Source: Actinomycetota bacterium (GTDB lineage: Bacteria > Actinomycetota > Acidimicrobiia > Acidimicrobiales > Ilumatobacteraceae). From it: a stretch of 64,000 nt of DNA. The stretch covers positions 1 through 64,000 of the forward strand of contig JAQCJO010000003.1 of the NCBI GenBank assembly GCA_027592925.1, given 5' to 3'. The translations under genes and the position numbers were made by a program. The notes under the pieces were generated by a model that ran no database searches, was not told the DNA's origin, and was given only the letters and a program-made list of their open reading frames with translations. Below, piece after piece: positions 20,128 through 29,366 of this stretch. Each line of letters begins with the position of its first letter. Within the stretch, counting starts at the first letter, position 1.

Positions 20128-20170
20128 GTTCCACAGCCTACGACCCGATAACTGCTGGCGTTAGTCGTGC

Positions 20171-20803
20171 TTACTTTGGCTGTGCCAAGGTTCGTAGGTA
20201 GGGCTTGATTGTTTTCCAGCCACTAGGGAACAATGTTTTTGCCTCATCGTCAGTAACTGCAGCGCCGATGATGACGTCTTTGCCATCTGTCCAGTTGGCT
20301 GGCGTTGCAACCTTGAACTTTGCGGTGAGTTGCAACGAGTCAATGACGCGGAGCACTTCGTCGAAGTTGCGGCCTGTTGAGGCTGGATAAGTGATGGTGA
20401 GTTTCACTTTCTTGTCAGGTCCGATCACGAACACGCTACGCACCGTAAATGTGTCGTTGGCGTTTGGGTGAATCATGTCGTACAAGTTGCTGACAGTGCG
20501 ATCTGAGTCGCCGATCATCGGGAAATTCACTGGAGTACCTTGCGTCTCACCAATGTCGCTTTCCCACTTTTCGTGCAACTCAACACTGTCAACCGAGAGA
20601 CCGATTACTTTGACGTTGCGCTTATCAAACTCTGGCTTGATCTTGGCGACGTAACCGAGTTCGGTGGTGCAGACCGGTGTGAAATCTTTTGGATGGCTAA
20701 ACAACACGCCCCATGAGTCGCCAAGCCAGTCGTGAAACTTGATCTCACCTTGCGTGGTTTGGGCGGTGAAGTCTGGGGCAATATCTCCGAGACGAACTGA
20801 CAT
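20171..20803 (-). CDS. Peroxiredoxin, 1-Cys/Prx6 class
   Basis: FSHPKDFTPVCTTELGYVAKIKPEF; PANWTDGKDVIIGAAVTDDEAKTLFPSGWKTIKPYLR. Confidence 0.93.
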   Translation of the reverse strand: MSVRLGDIAPDFTAQTTQGEIKFHDWLGDSWGVLFSHPKDFTPVCTTELGYVAKIKPEFDKRNVKVIGLSVDSVELHEKWESDIGETQGTPVNFPMIGDSDRTVSNLYDMIHPNANDTFTVRSVFVIGPDKKVKLTITYPASTGRNFDEVLRVIDSLQLTAKFKVATPANWTDGKDVIIGAAVTDDEAKTLFPSGWKTIKPYLRTLAQPK

Positions 20804-20882
20804 GAGGGGCTCCTTGGTTTGGTCGCCCAGTTGGGCAACTTGCTATGGGGCAGTCAGCATATCGGAAACCCGACCAAACTTG

Positions 20883-21782
20883 TCAACTTTGAGAGATGTC
20901 GATTCCAAAAGCCTTTTTGAACTCGATCGCGTAATCTGCGTCACTCTCGACTGCTCCGAGGGCGATCCAGTCAGCATCGCTCATCTTGGCGCGACCATTA
21001 ATGAACTCGTGGCCGCCCCACGAACATGGGTATCGCAATTGGGGTGTATCGGTGGTGATGGCGTGATGAATCAGTGCGCCAACTTCGGTTGGGTCGGTGG
21101 CGTGCGGAATACCTGCGGCATAAAACTGCAACATGCGTCGGTAATGCGAGTCGTATGCGCCACTTGCGTTCGGAGCGTCAAGATTTTTCATAAAAATCGA
21201 CGATTTGGTGATGCCTGGTTCGATCATGACGACACGAATACCAAACGGTGCAACTTCGTGTGCAAGACCTTCGGTGAGTCCTTCAAGCGCCCACTTTGAA
21301 GTGACGTATGGCGATTGCGCAACAGCCGCGATGCGACCGACAATTGAGGAAATATTAATGATTGTGCCACTTTTGGTTGCGCGCATTTGCGGCAGCACTT
21401 GTTGCGTGCAGCGCACAACACCAACGACGTTGACATTGAACGAATCAAAATATTGCTCGGGTGTCGTTTCTTCGGTGACACCGTTGCCACCGATGCCTGC
21501 GTTGTTGATAAGAACGTCAATGCGGGGGGATGCTCGAAAAATATCGGCAAAACCTTGGCGCACGGACGCGTCATCAGCGACATCCATCTCGACCAGCTCT
21601 ATCGCTACGCCAAGTTTCTCGGCAAGTGCCATGAGTTTGGCCGCTTTGTCGAGACTGCGCACGGTGCCAAACACCCTGAAACCCTGCTGGGCTAGGTAGA
21701 TGGCGGTAGCTCGACCGATACCCGAGTTGGCCCCTGTAACGACGGCGACTGGCTGTGGCTTAGATGTTTGTTGATCGCTCAT
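20883..21782 (-). CDS. SDR family oxidoreductase
   Basis: VAVVTGANSGIGRATAIYLAQQG; NNAGIGGNG; SPYVTSKWALEGLTE. Confidence 0.92.
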   Translation of the reverse strand: MSDQQTSKPQPVAVVTGANSGIGRATAIYLAQQGFRVFGTVRSLDKAAKLMALAEKLGVAIELVEMDVADDASVRQGFADIFRASPRIDVLINNAGIGGNGVTEETTPEQYFDSFNVNVVGVVRCTQQVLPQMRATKSGTIINISSIVGRIAAVAQSPYVTSKWALEGLTEGLAHEVAPFGIRVVMIEPGITKSSIFMKNLDAPNASGAYDSHYRRMLQFYAAGIPHATDPTEVGALIHHAITTDTPQLRYPCSWGGHEFINGRAKMSDADWIALGAVESDADYAIEFKKAFGIDISQS

Positions 21783-21860
21783 CTGCTCAGCATATTGCGT
21801 AGTTACTGTGAGAATTTCTTCACTATGCGTCAGTGAGAGGCCAGCAAGTAACCTCCGCGC

Positions 21861-23288
21861 ATGGCTCATGCGCACACACCTCCATCAAATCTTCCCCTCT
21901 CCATCGGCACATTGCGTGCATCGGGGTGGCAATCATTTCCGGTCAAAGAAGAGTTGCGACGTAATGCAGTCAAGCGCATTGCCGCAGGACTTCCATTATT
22001 TGAAGGTGTGCTTGGTTACGAAGACACGGTGATGCCGCAACTTGAAAATGCGTTGCTCGCAGGTCACGACGTCATTTTTCTGGGTGAGCGCGGTCAGGCA
22101 AAGACGCGCATCATTCGTTCGCTCACCGGATTGTTGGATGATTGGATGCCAATCATCGCAGGCAGCGAGATCAACGATGATCCGTTCAACGCTGTGTCAC
22201 GTCATGCGCGCGAGTTGGTAGCGACGCATGGTGACGACACACCCATTGCGTGGGTGCACTCGAGCGATCGCTACGGAGAAAAACTTGCTACTCCAGATAC
22301 TTCGGTCTCAGATTTGATTGGTGAAGTCGACCCGATCAAAGTTGCTGAGGGCCGCTATTTGTCGGATGAACTCACGATTCATTACGGTCTCGTACCGCGC
22401 ACTAATCGCGGCATTTTTGCGATCAATGAATTGCCCGACTTAGCCGAGCGAATTCAGGTCGGCTTGCTCAACGTGCTCGAAGAGCGCGACGTACAGATTC
22501 GTGGCTACAAAATTCGGTTGCCACTCGACGTCATGCTCGTGGCTTCTGCAAACCCAGAGGACTACACCAATCGCGGTCGCATGATCACGCCGCTCAAAGA
22601 CCGTTTTGGCAGCCAAATTCGTACGCACTATCCACTCGAGGTCGCAACCGAAATGGACATCGTGCGACAAGAAGCGCGACCATCATCGATCGGCGATGTG
22701 CAAGTGCAGTGGCCCGAATTTATGGAAGAAATCATCACGACAGTTAGTCACGTTGCCCGCTCGAGTTCGCAGGTCAACCAACGCAGTGGTGTGAGCGTGC
22801 GTTTGTCGGTAAGCAACTACGAGACATTGGCTGCAAATGCCGTGCGCCGCGCGCTTCGTGTGGGCGAACGTGATGTTGCTCCACGCGTGAGCGATCTTGC
22901 AGCGCTTGCGGCATCCACTTCGGGCAAGATCGAAATTGAAAGCATGGAAGAGGGGCGTGAGTCTCAGATTCTTGAAAATTTTGTCAAGGCAGCAGTGTTG
23001 CAAGTGTTTAAAAAACGGGTTTCCTCGGCAAAAATCGGCGAAGTAATTGCGTTGTTTGAGGGCGGCGTGATTGCCCACGTCGGAGAAGACATCGCATCCG
23101 CTCAATATATTGAACTCTTCAACCAAGTTCCACCACTGCGCGAACTTGTTGTGGCTGCAGTTGGCAACCATGAGTCTGTTGCACAAATTGCAAGCGGTGT
23201 GGAGTTTGTTTTAGAGGGATTGCACCTGTCGAAGCGGCTAAACAAAGATGAGTCTGGTTCGCGCGCAACATATCGTTCGCGAACGTAA
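21861..23288 (+). CDS. MoxR/magnesium-chelatase-like AAA ATPase
   Basis: VIFLGERGQAKTRIIRSL (Walker A variant), GIFAINELPDLAERIQVGLLNVLEERDVQIRGYKIRLPLDVMLVASANPEDYTNRGRMITPLKDRFGSQI. Confidence 0.88.
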   Translation: MAHAHTPPSNLPLSIGTLRASGWQSFPVKEELRRNAVKRIAAGLPLFEGVLGYEDTVMPQLENALLAGHDVIFLGERGQAKTRIIRSLTGLLDDWMPIIAGSEINDDPFNAVSRHARELVATHGDDTPIAWVHSSDRYGEKLATPDTSVSDLIGEVDPIKVAEGRYLSDELTIHYGLVPRTNRGIFAINELPDLAERIQVGLLNVLEERDVQIRGYKIRLPLDVMLVASANPEDYTNRGRMITPLKDRFGSQIRTHYPLEVATEMDIVRQEARPSSIGDVQVQWPEFMEEIITTVSHVARSSSQVNQRSGVSVRLSVSNYETLAANAVRRALRVGERDVAPRVSDLAALAASTSGKIEIESMEEGRESQILENFVKAAVLQVFKKRVSSAKIGEVIALFEGGVIAHVGEDIASAQYIELFNQVPPLRELVVAAVGNHESVAQIASGVEFVLEGLHLSKRLNKDESGSRATYRSRT

Positions 23289-23316
23289 TACTCAGAAGAT
23301 AACGCGTGCGAAATCG

Positions 23317-23883
23317 TTAGCCAACGAATGGCGAGCGAGTCCAAAAGTCGTTGATGTCGTAACGACCGTCAATCAATGGCTCACCTGCGAGTGACACCAC
23401 TTCAATCGGCTGAGAAAAACCCGGCAAGTTAACCGAGTTATGTGGCACCGAATACACGCCCACTGGCAAAACTGTGGCCTGGTCTGCAGGGATAAGCGTG
23501 CCGATGCCAACCGCCGCATCGCAGAGTCGCGCTGCCAAGTTTGGTGCATCTCCGATGTAGTCCTGACCTTCAAACAACATGGTGTCGCCTGTGGCGATAC
23601 CGATGCGCAATGAAAGTGGTGCGCAGGCAGTAACTGCATGGCGTTGCAGTTCCATTGCGAAAGTGATTCCATCGAGTGCTTTTACGGCCACTGCCATCAG
23701 ACCATCACCGAGATATTTGTCGATGCGCACGCCTTGATGCGAACCAACGGCTCGTGCAACCCCGCGAAACTGAGTGAGCAACTGCGCGGCAGCACCATCT
23801 CCAAAACTCTCGGTGTAATTGGTGAACCCCGAGAGGTCAACGAAAATGAACGTTCTTCCGAAGCGCATACTGAGTCTCAGCAT
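23317..23883 (-). CDS. Stand-alone class III adenylate/guanylate cyclase catalytic domain protein
   Basis: FIFVDLSGFTNYTE (metal Asp), IDKYLGDGLMAV, RIGIATGDTMLFEGQDYIGDAPNLAARLCDAA. Confidence 0.85.
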   Translation of the reverse strand: MLRLSMRFGRTFIFVDLSGFTNYTESFGDGAAAQLLTQFRGVARAVGSHQGVRIDKYLGDGLMAVAVKALDGITFAMELQRHAVTACAPLSLRIGIATGDTMLFEGQDYIGDAPNLAARLCDAAVGIGTLIPADQATVLPVGVYSVPHNSVNLPGFSQPIEVVSLAGEPLIDGRYDINDFWTRSPFVG

Positions 23884-23932
23884 AGGGGTGTGACCGATGT
23901 CTTGCCACAGTGGTGAGTACTAATATTCGGCC

Positions 23933-25957
23933 ATGCCATCGAAGTTCACATATTCGCGTTGGGACGGCTCGCAACGAGGCTTTGACCTCGATGCAGAGGG
24001 GCTCTTAAGCGAGCTCGCTGACGATTTGCTGTACCACGGCGATGTCAACAGTGCGCTGCGCAAGGCCATGCAAGATGGAATGCGCGACATCAACGGCGAC
24101 CGCATTGCTGGTATGCGTGAATTGATTGAACGACTGCGCGAAAAGCGTGAATCAATTCAGGAACGCGGAGATCTTGGCGGAGTGTATTCAGAAATTGCTG
24201 ACGAACTCAATGATGTCGTAGACGAAGAACGCCACGCGATCGAGAACTACACCACTGAGGCAAAGAACTCTGGTGATCAACGTCGAGCAGAAATGGCAGA
24301 GCAGTCGGCGATGGATCGAAATTTTCGGCTGGACATGTTGCCTGCAGACTTGGCAGGCAAGATTGCCGAACTGCAGCACTACGACTTTCAATCCAAGCAG
24401 GCACAACAGCGATTTGAGCAGTTGATCGAGAAGTTGCGCGAGCAATTGATGCAACAGCATCTCGACCAGATGTCTGGAGAGATGCAAAAACTCACTCCCG
24501 CCGACATGCAACGAATGAAAGACATGATGGCCGAACTCAACGCAATGCTTGAGCGTCGTCAGCAGGGTGAGGATCCGAAGTTTGAAGAATTCATGAAAAA
24601 TTTCGGCGACTTTTTTCCCGAGAATCCAGAAACGCTCGATGAACTTCTTGAGATCATGGCGCAACGCATGGCTGCGGCACAGGCGATGCTCAACTCGATG
24701 ACTCCTGAGCAACGAGCACAGTTGCAACAGCTCTCCGAGCAACTTCTTGAAGACATGGATCTGCGATGGCAGATGGATCAGCTGTCAAAAAATCTGCAAT
24801 CGATGTTTCCGCAGGCCGGATGGCAAAAAAGTTACGATTTTTCGGGTCAAGACCCGATGGGCTTTGGTCAGGCCATGCAGTCGATGCAAGAACTCTCCGA
24901 ATTAGACCAGTTAGAAAACTTGATAAAAAATGCCACAAATCCTGCTGCTTTGGCCGAAGCCGATTTGGACAGGGTGCGTGAATTGCTCGGCGACGATGCC
25001 GCAAAATCACTCGAGAAACTGTCGCAATTAACCCAGATGATGAAGGATGCAGGGCTCATCGACCAGTCGGATGGGCGCCTACAACTCACACCTCGGGGCA
25101 TCAGGCAACTTGGTGCCAAGGCTCTGCAAGATCTGTTTGGCAATCTGTCGAAAGACATGATTGGTCAACATCAGATCGACAAGATCGGCACTGGCCACGA
25201 ACGTGCCAACGATACAAAACCATACGAGTTTGGTGACTCGTTTCGACTCGACCTTCATGGCACCTTACGCAATGCATTGCGACGCGGTGGACCAGGGTTG
25301 CCGATCAAACTTTCGCAAGATGATTTTGAGATCGAACGAATGGAGCACTCAACTCGATCGTCAACTGTGCTCCTGCTCGACCTTTCATTGTCGATGCCAA
25401 TGCGCGACAATTTTTTGCCTGCCAAAAAGGTGGCAATGGCTCTGCATCACCTGATTTCATCCCAATTTCCACGGGATTATTTGGGTGTTGTTGGGTTTGG
25501 TGCAACGGCCCGCGAACTAGCCGCCGAGCGCATTCCAGAAGTCAGTTGGGACTTCTCGTATGGCACAAATATGCACCACGCATTCACCTTGGCGCGCAAA
25601 TTACTTGCACGTCAGACTGGCAACAAGCAGATCATCATGATTACCGATGGCGAGCCAACTGCGCATGTGATGTCATCTGGCGAGATATTTTTTAATTATC
25701 CACCAGTGCGTGAGACGGTTGAAATCACACTTCGTGAGGCATTGCGATGCACAAAGGAAGCAATTCGGATTAATACTTTTATGTTGGATGCTGACAATGG
25801 TTTACGACATTTCATAGAACAATTGACCAAAATCAACGGCGGGCGTGCGTTTTTCACTTCTCCTGAAACCCTTGGTGACTATGTGCTCGTTGATTATTTG
25901 GAACACAAACGCAACATTTCTCGTGGACGATCGGCGAGTGCAACTTCACAACGGTGA
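23933..25957 (+). CDS. VWA domain-containing protein partner of the MoxR-like ATPase
   Basis: LLLDLSLSMPMRDN MIDAS (DxSxS), GTNMHHAF, IMITDGEPTAH; Gln/Met-rich helical middle. Confidence 0.9.
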   Translation: MPSKFTYSRWDGSQRGFDLDAEGLLSELADDLLYHGDVNSALRKAMQDGMRDINGDRIAGMRELIERLREKRESIQERGDLGGVYSEIADELNDVVDEERHAIENYTTEAKNSGDQRRAEMAEQSAMDRNFRLDMLPADLAGKIAELQHYDFQSKQAQQRFEQLIEKLREQLMQQHLDQMSGEMQKLTPADMQRMKDMMAELNAMLERRQQGEDPKFEEFMKNFGDFFPENPETLDELLEIMAQRMAAAQAMLNSMTPEQRAQLQQLSEQLLEDMDLRWQMDQLSKNLQSMFPQAGWQKSYDFSGQDPMGFGQAMQSMQELSELDQLENLIKNATNPAALAEADLDRVRELLGDDAAKSLEKLSQLTQMMKDAGLIDQSDGRLQLTPRGIRQLGAKALQDLFGNLSKDMIGQHQIDKIGTGHERANDTKPYEFGDSFRLDLHGTLRNALRRGGPGLPIKLSQDDFEIERMEHSTRSSTVLLLDLSLSMPMRDNFLPAKKVAMALHHLISSQFPRDYLGVVGFGATARELAAERIPEVSWDFSYGTNMHHAFTLARKLLARQTGNKQIIMITDGEPTAHVMSSGEIFFNYPPVRETVEITLREALRCTKEAIRINTFMLDADNGLRHFIEQLTKINGGRAFFTSPETLGDYVLVDYLEHKRNISRGRSASATSQR

Positions 25958-26052
25958 TGATTGAAGTTTGCGATCAAAAATCCAAGATCCACCAAATTGC
26001 CCAAATATTTGCATTTTGGCTGCCAATTTGGCAGAATGACACTGTTGTAATT

Positions 26053-26090
26053 ACCTCGGTGGAGGCGCGTCCTCGCGACTACACCGAGGT
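26053..26090 (+). promoter_or_regulatory. Long stem-loop in the whiB 5' leader
   Basis: ACCTCGGTG...CACCGAGGT (9 bp) enclosing GAGG-CGCGT-CCTC. Confidence 0.55.
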
Positions 26091-26117
26091 CATCAGAAGT
26101 AAACGGAGGCAAGCTAC

Positions 26118-26393
26118 GTGGAAGACGAACAAATAGCGTTGAGCGCAGACCGAGCCTGGCAAGATCAAGCCAACTGCCTCGGTGTCGACCCAGACTTGTT
26201 CTTTCCAGAACGTGGAGCATCAACTCGGGAGGCTAAAGAAGTCTGCCGCGGTTGTGTGGTGCGCAAGGATTGTCTTGAGTACGCGCTCGACAACGGCGAG
26301 AAGTTTGGTATCTGGGGCGGTCTGTCCGAGCGTGAGCGTCGTCGCTTGCGTCGTCAGCGCGCTCAATCAAGTCGCACTATCGCAACTGCGTAA
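26118..26393 (+). CDS. WhiB-family iron-sulfur transcriptional regulator
   Basis: NC-LGVDPDLFFPERG...CRGCVVRKDCLEYAL (4 Cys) and GIWGGLSERERRRLRRQR; GTG start with GGAGG upstream. Confidence 0.97.
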   Translation: MEDEQIALSADRAWQDQANCLGVDPDLFFPERGASTREAKEVCRGCVVRKDCLEYALDNGEKFGIWGGLSERERRRLRRQRAQSSRTIATA

Positions 26394-27194
26394 TTAATTC
26401 GAGAGTTTGCGGTTTCGCGCAGCCATTGTTGACTCAATAGTTTTTTCTGCACTCAAGTCAAGCTCGTTCCATCTGCTGCGCGGAATGCCGGCAAGTGCGC
26501 GAGCAGGCACCAAACCAACCAACTCGGCGCGGTCAATTTGCGCATGTTGGGCAACGATGTCGTACACCTGGAGAGGTCCAGTAACTGCGTAGTCGATCAG
26601 GTTCATGCTCACTTGCGCGCTACTGCCAACTTGCAACCCAAGTGTGCGCACCGAATCACTGCGCAAAAGAGCCGAAATTTGCTTGGCTTTTTCGAGTGTG
26701 GAGTCTTTGAGCCAGATGTTGTACGCGATCAAAATCGGTCGTGCGCCAACGCACATTGCGCCTGCTGTGGGGTGTGGGGTCTTGGGGCCAAAGTCGGGAA
26801 GAAGATCGACAAATGCGTGCTTGCGAATGTAGGGGAGTGTGCGCTCTGGACCATAGAGAAAACATGGCACCCCAAGTTCGTCTGCTGCAAAATGCGCAAA
26901 TTCATCGCGCGCTCGCAGTGCGTCTTCAAATGTGCTCGGCTCGAGTGCAACAAACGGCACCACGTCGACAATGCCAACTCGTGGGTGCACGCCTGCATGT
27001 GTGCTGATGTTGAACATGTTCAGTGCTTCGCGCGCAAGCACTCGTGCAGGGTCTGTGCCAGCGAGGGTAAACACACTGCGGTTGTGGTCAGCATCGCTGT
27101 GCAAGTCGAGCAAGTCGTCGCCTAATGCCGCAACTAAGGCAGCAAGCTTGTCGGGGTCTCCACCCTCACTGATGTTGATGACGCATTCCAGCAC
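26394..27194 (-). CDS. Glutamate formimidoyltransferase (FTCD N-domain-like)
   Basis: MLECVINISEGGD; HSDADHNRSVFTLAG; HAGVHPRVGIVDVVPFVAL. Confidence 0.9.
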   Translation of the reverse strand: MLECVINISEGGDPDKLAALVAALGDDLLDLHSDADHNRSVFTLAGTDPARVLAREALNMFNISTHAGVHPRVGIVDVVPFVALEPSTFEDALRARDEFAHFAADELGVPCFLYGPERTLPYIRKHAFVDLLPDFGPKTPHPTAGAMCVGARPILIAYNIWLKDSTLEKAKQISALLRSDSVRTLGLQVGSSAQVSMNLIDYAVTGPLQVYDIVAQHAQIDRAELVGLVPARALAGIPRSRWNELDLSAEKTIESTMAARNRKLSN

Positions 27195-27252
27195 CCCTTC
27201 TGCCTATCGGGCGGTTTGGAGTGGTTGCTACCTGCGGTGGTATATTGGTCGA

Positions 27253-27435
27253 ATGGGAAGCATCGGTGGTCCAGAACTCATTATTGGTCTAATTATTGTC
27301 GCTTTGCTCTTTGGATCGCGTTTGCCAAAGCTTGCTCGCAACCTTGGGCAAGCAACAAACGAATTCAAAAAGGGCCAAGCAAGTGCGAACAAGGATGACG
27401 CTCCAAAGAGCGATACTCCTCCTTCCAGCAACTAA
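27253..27435 (+). CDS. tatA: Sec-independent translocase TatA-like
   Basis: GGPELIIGLIIVALLFGSRLPKLARNLGQATNEFKKG; ATG at 27253 preceded by TATATT-N6. Confidence 0.92.
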   Translation: MGSIGGPELIIGLIIVALLFGSRLPKLARNLGQATNEFKKGQASANKDDAPKSDTPPSSN

Positions 27436-28979
27436 TTAGCCAACACTTTTACTTTCAGGCCGGTTGTGTCGGCCAGCAGTGTGCGACGCTCCATAGCAGC
27501 GTAAATATTCAAATCGCCGTCAAGTTTCTTCGTCGTCGTAAAGGCAATTTTTAATTCTCCATCGCTAATGCTCGTCGTTATTTTCTTCACACGACCATCC
27601 TGGGTTCGATCGAGCCCAACTGCAATGCGCAACACACCTGCCAATGCATTCACAAGTTTTTGATCCTCTGATGTGAGCGCAGCAAATTCTGGGTGGCCAA
27701 GTTTTGGCAAACCCTTGCGGTGGTAGCGCGCGACCTGAGCAATGATCTCAATCTCGCGATCATTGAGGCCAACGAGCTCTGAGTTGCGAATGACGTAATA
27801 CGAATGCAGATGGTGCTTGGAGTGCGAAATAACTACACCAACGTTGGCGAGCAGTGCCGCAGCCTCCAAAAGCTTGCGATTCGCTTGCGCAACGCCGAGC
27901 ACATCCCACACTTGATCAAACAAGTCGAGCGCGATACGGGCAACGTTTTGCGAATGCTCTGGTCGGTCATCACAGCGGTCGGCGAGTAGGCGCACACTAC
28001 GCATTGCGGCATCGGTGTCGCCTGTGGCAGGCCCAAGGCCGCGGCGCTGCAGAGTGTCAAGAATGACGCCCTCGCGAAGCGCATAGTCGCTGTACATAAA
28101 TGACTCAACGCCATACACCGATGAGATTCCTTCAAGAATGATTGCCCCAGCCAGGATAATTTCGGCCCTGCTCTTTTCGAGCCCAAACTTTTCGCGTCGC
28201 TCGTCAACAGTGTTGACCGAACTCAGCATCGTCACTGTTTCCGCAATTTGTCCCTGAGTGAACTCAAAACGGTTCAGTGTTTTAGGTGTCGAATTGTCGG
28301 ACCTGTGTTGGATGAGCCGAGCAATTGTTTCTGCGGTGCCTGATGATGCAACGGCAACGTCAAAACCAAATTCGGTAACTTCGGTTTGCAACACCATGAG
28401 TGTGGAGCGCACATGCGAGCGGCAACTGCTCACCGCACTTGGATGTAGCGTTTCAGAGATAAAGAATCGGTCGGTCAGCCGAACCGCGCCAAGTTTGAAA
28501 CTGCGAGCAAGCAAAACTTCGTCGTCATTGCCGAGCACAATCTCGGTTGATCCACCGCCAATGTCACACAGCAACATCGGACGTTCGTGCTCTCCGACAC
28601 CATTGTTTACACCAAGATGAATCAGACGTGCTTCTTCGACACCAGAAATGACTTCAATGTCTATCTGTGCTTCTTTTTTGGCTCTGCGAATGAATTCAAA
28701 GCGGTTCTTGGCTTCGCGCACAGCACTCGTGGCCACGGCACGAATTTCGGCATTGTGCGAAGCAGCAATTTTTTGCATCCGCACCAAACACGCAATACCT
28801 CTGTCGATCGCGTCAGCGGAAAGTTCGTTCATGTCGCCGGCACCATGTCCGATGCGCACAGTCTCTTTTTCAGTCTCGATTACTTCAAACCCACCCTCAA
28901 CCACTTTGGCAATCACGAGATGAAATGAGTTTGTGCCTATATCGAGCGCTGCGATTGTTGCGTTTTCGCTAATTGGCAC
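27432..28979 (-). CDS. Ppx/GppA phosphatase family (exopolyphosphatase)
   Basis: ALDIGTNSFHLVIAKV; LCDIGGGSTEIVLG; C-terminal HD-like region. Confidence 0.92.
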   Translation of the reverse strand: MPISENATIAALDIGTNSFHLVIAKVVEGGFEVIETEKETVRIGHGAGDMNELSADAIDRGIACLVRMQKIAASHNAEIRAVATSAVREAKNRFEFIRRAKKEAQIDIEVISGVEEARLIHLGVNNGVGEHERPMLLCDIGGGSTEIVLGNDDEVLLARSFKLGAVRLTDRFFISETLHPSAVSSCRSHVRSTLMVLQTEVTEFGFDVAVASSGTAETIARLIQHRSDNSTPKTLNRFEFTQGQIAETVTMLSSVNTVDERREKFGLEKSRAEIILAGAIILEGISSVYGVESFMYSDYALREGVILDTLQRRGLGPATGDTDAAMRSVRLLADRCDDRPEHSQNVARIALDLFDQVWDVLGVAQANRKLLEAAALLANVGVVISHSKHHLHSYYVIRNSELVGLNDREIEIIAQVARYHRKGLPKLGHPEFAALTSEDQKLVNALAGVLRIAVGLDRTQDGRVKKITTSISDGELKIAFTTTKKLDGDLNIYAAMERRTLLADTTGLKVKVLAN

Positions 28980-29026
28980 GCGAGTCAGTCTAGTAAAGGG
29001 CTATTTCTGGCGATATCGTTGACACT

Positions 29027-29293
29027 ATGTCTGAAGCACCAGTAGCAACCGAGCCATCCCGCGGCCACGCTCGCATCACCTATACAGGTGCTGTGTCCCC
29101 ACATTGGGCTGTCTATAGCGACTTTGGTGACCCAAACCTCCTCGAAGAGTTTCGTGCCCGCGTGCTTGCCCGCCTGGTGTTGTTGCCACGCAACGACCCA
29201 CAGTTTCGTCGTAACCAAGAGCGCGTCAACCGCGATGCCGAGCGCGAACGTATTTCGGTCGAGTGGGAACTCGGCTACAACGACGCTCAATAA
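29027..29293 (+). CDS. Small hypothetical protein between ppx and ppk
   Basis: 88-aa ORF; TATCGT-N7-ATG upstream; acidic/Arg-rich. Confidence 0.6.
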   Translation: MSEAPVATEPSRGHARITYTGAVSPHWAVYSDFGDPNLLEEFRARVLARLVLLPRNDPQFRRNQERVNRDAERERISVEWELGYNDAQ

Positions 29294-29366
29294 GGTGTCC
29301 TTGCGCTTTGGCGCGATGAGGTGTGAATTTTGTGCAAAACCAATCTGAAGTTTTGGTAAATCAACA

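Noticed and set aside
20822-20839. GTCGCCCAGTTGGGCAAC hairpin in the peroxiredoxin leader
   Set aside because: Imperfect, tiny loop, no T-run and no family I can name; too weak to claim a regulatory role.
23274-23285. 12-bp palindrome CGTTCGCGAACG at the end of the MoxR-like ATPase gene
   Set aside because: Coincides with Arg-Ser-Arg-Thr codons, no T-run, and could arise by chance; insufficient evidence for a terminator or operator.
24188-24742. 184-aa Leu/His-rich minus-strand ORF
   Set aside because: Shadow of the Gln/Met-rich helical region of the VWA protein.
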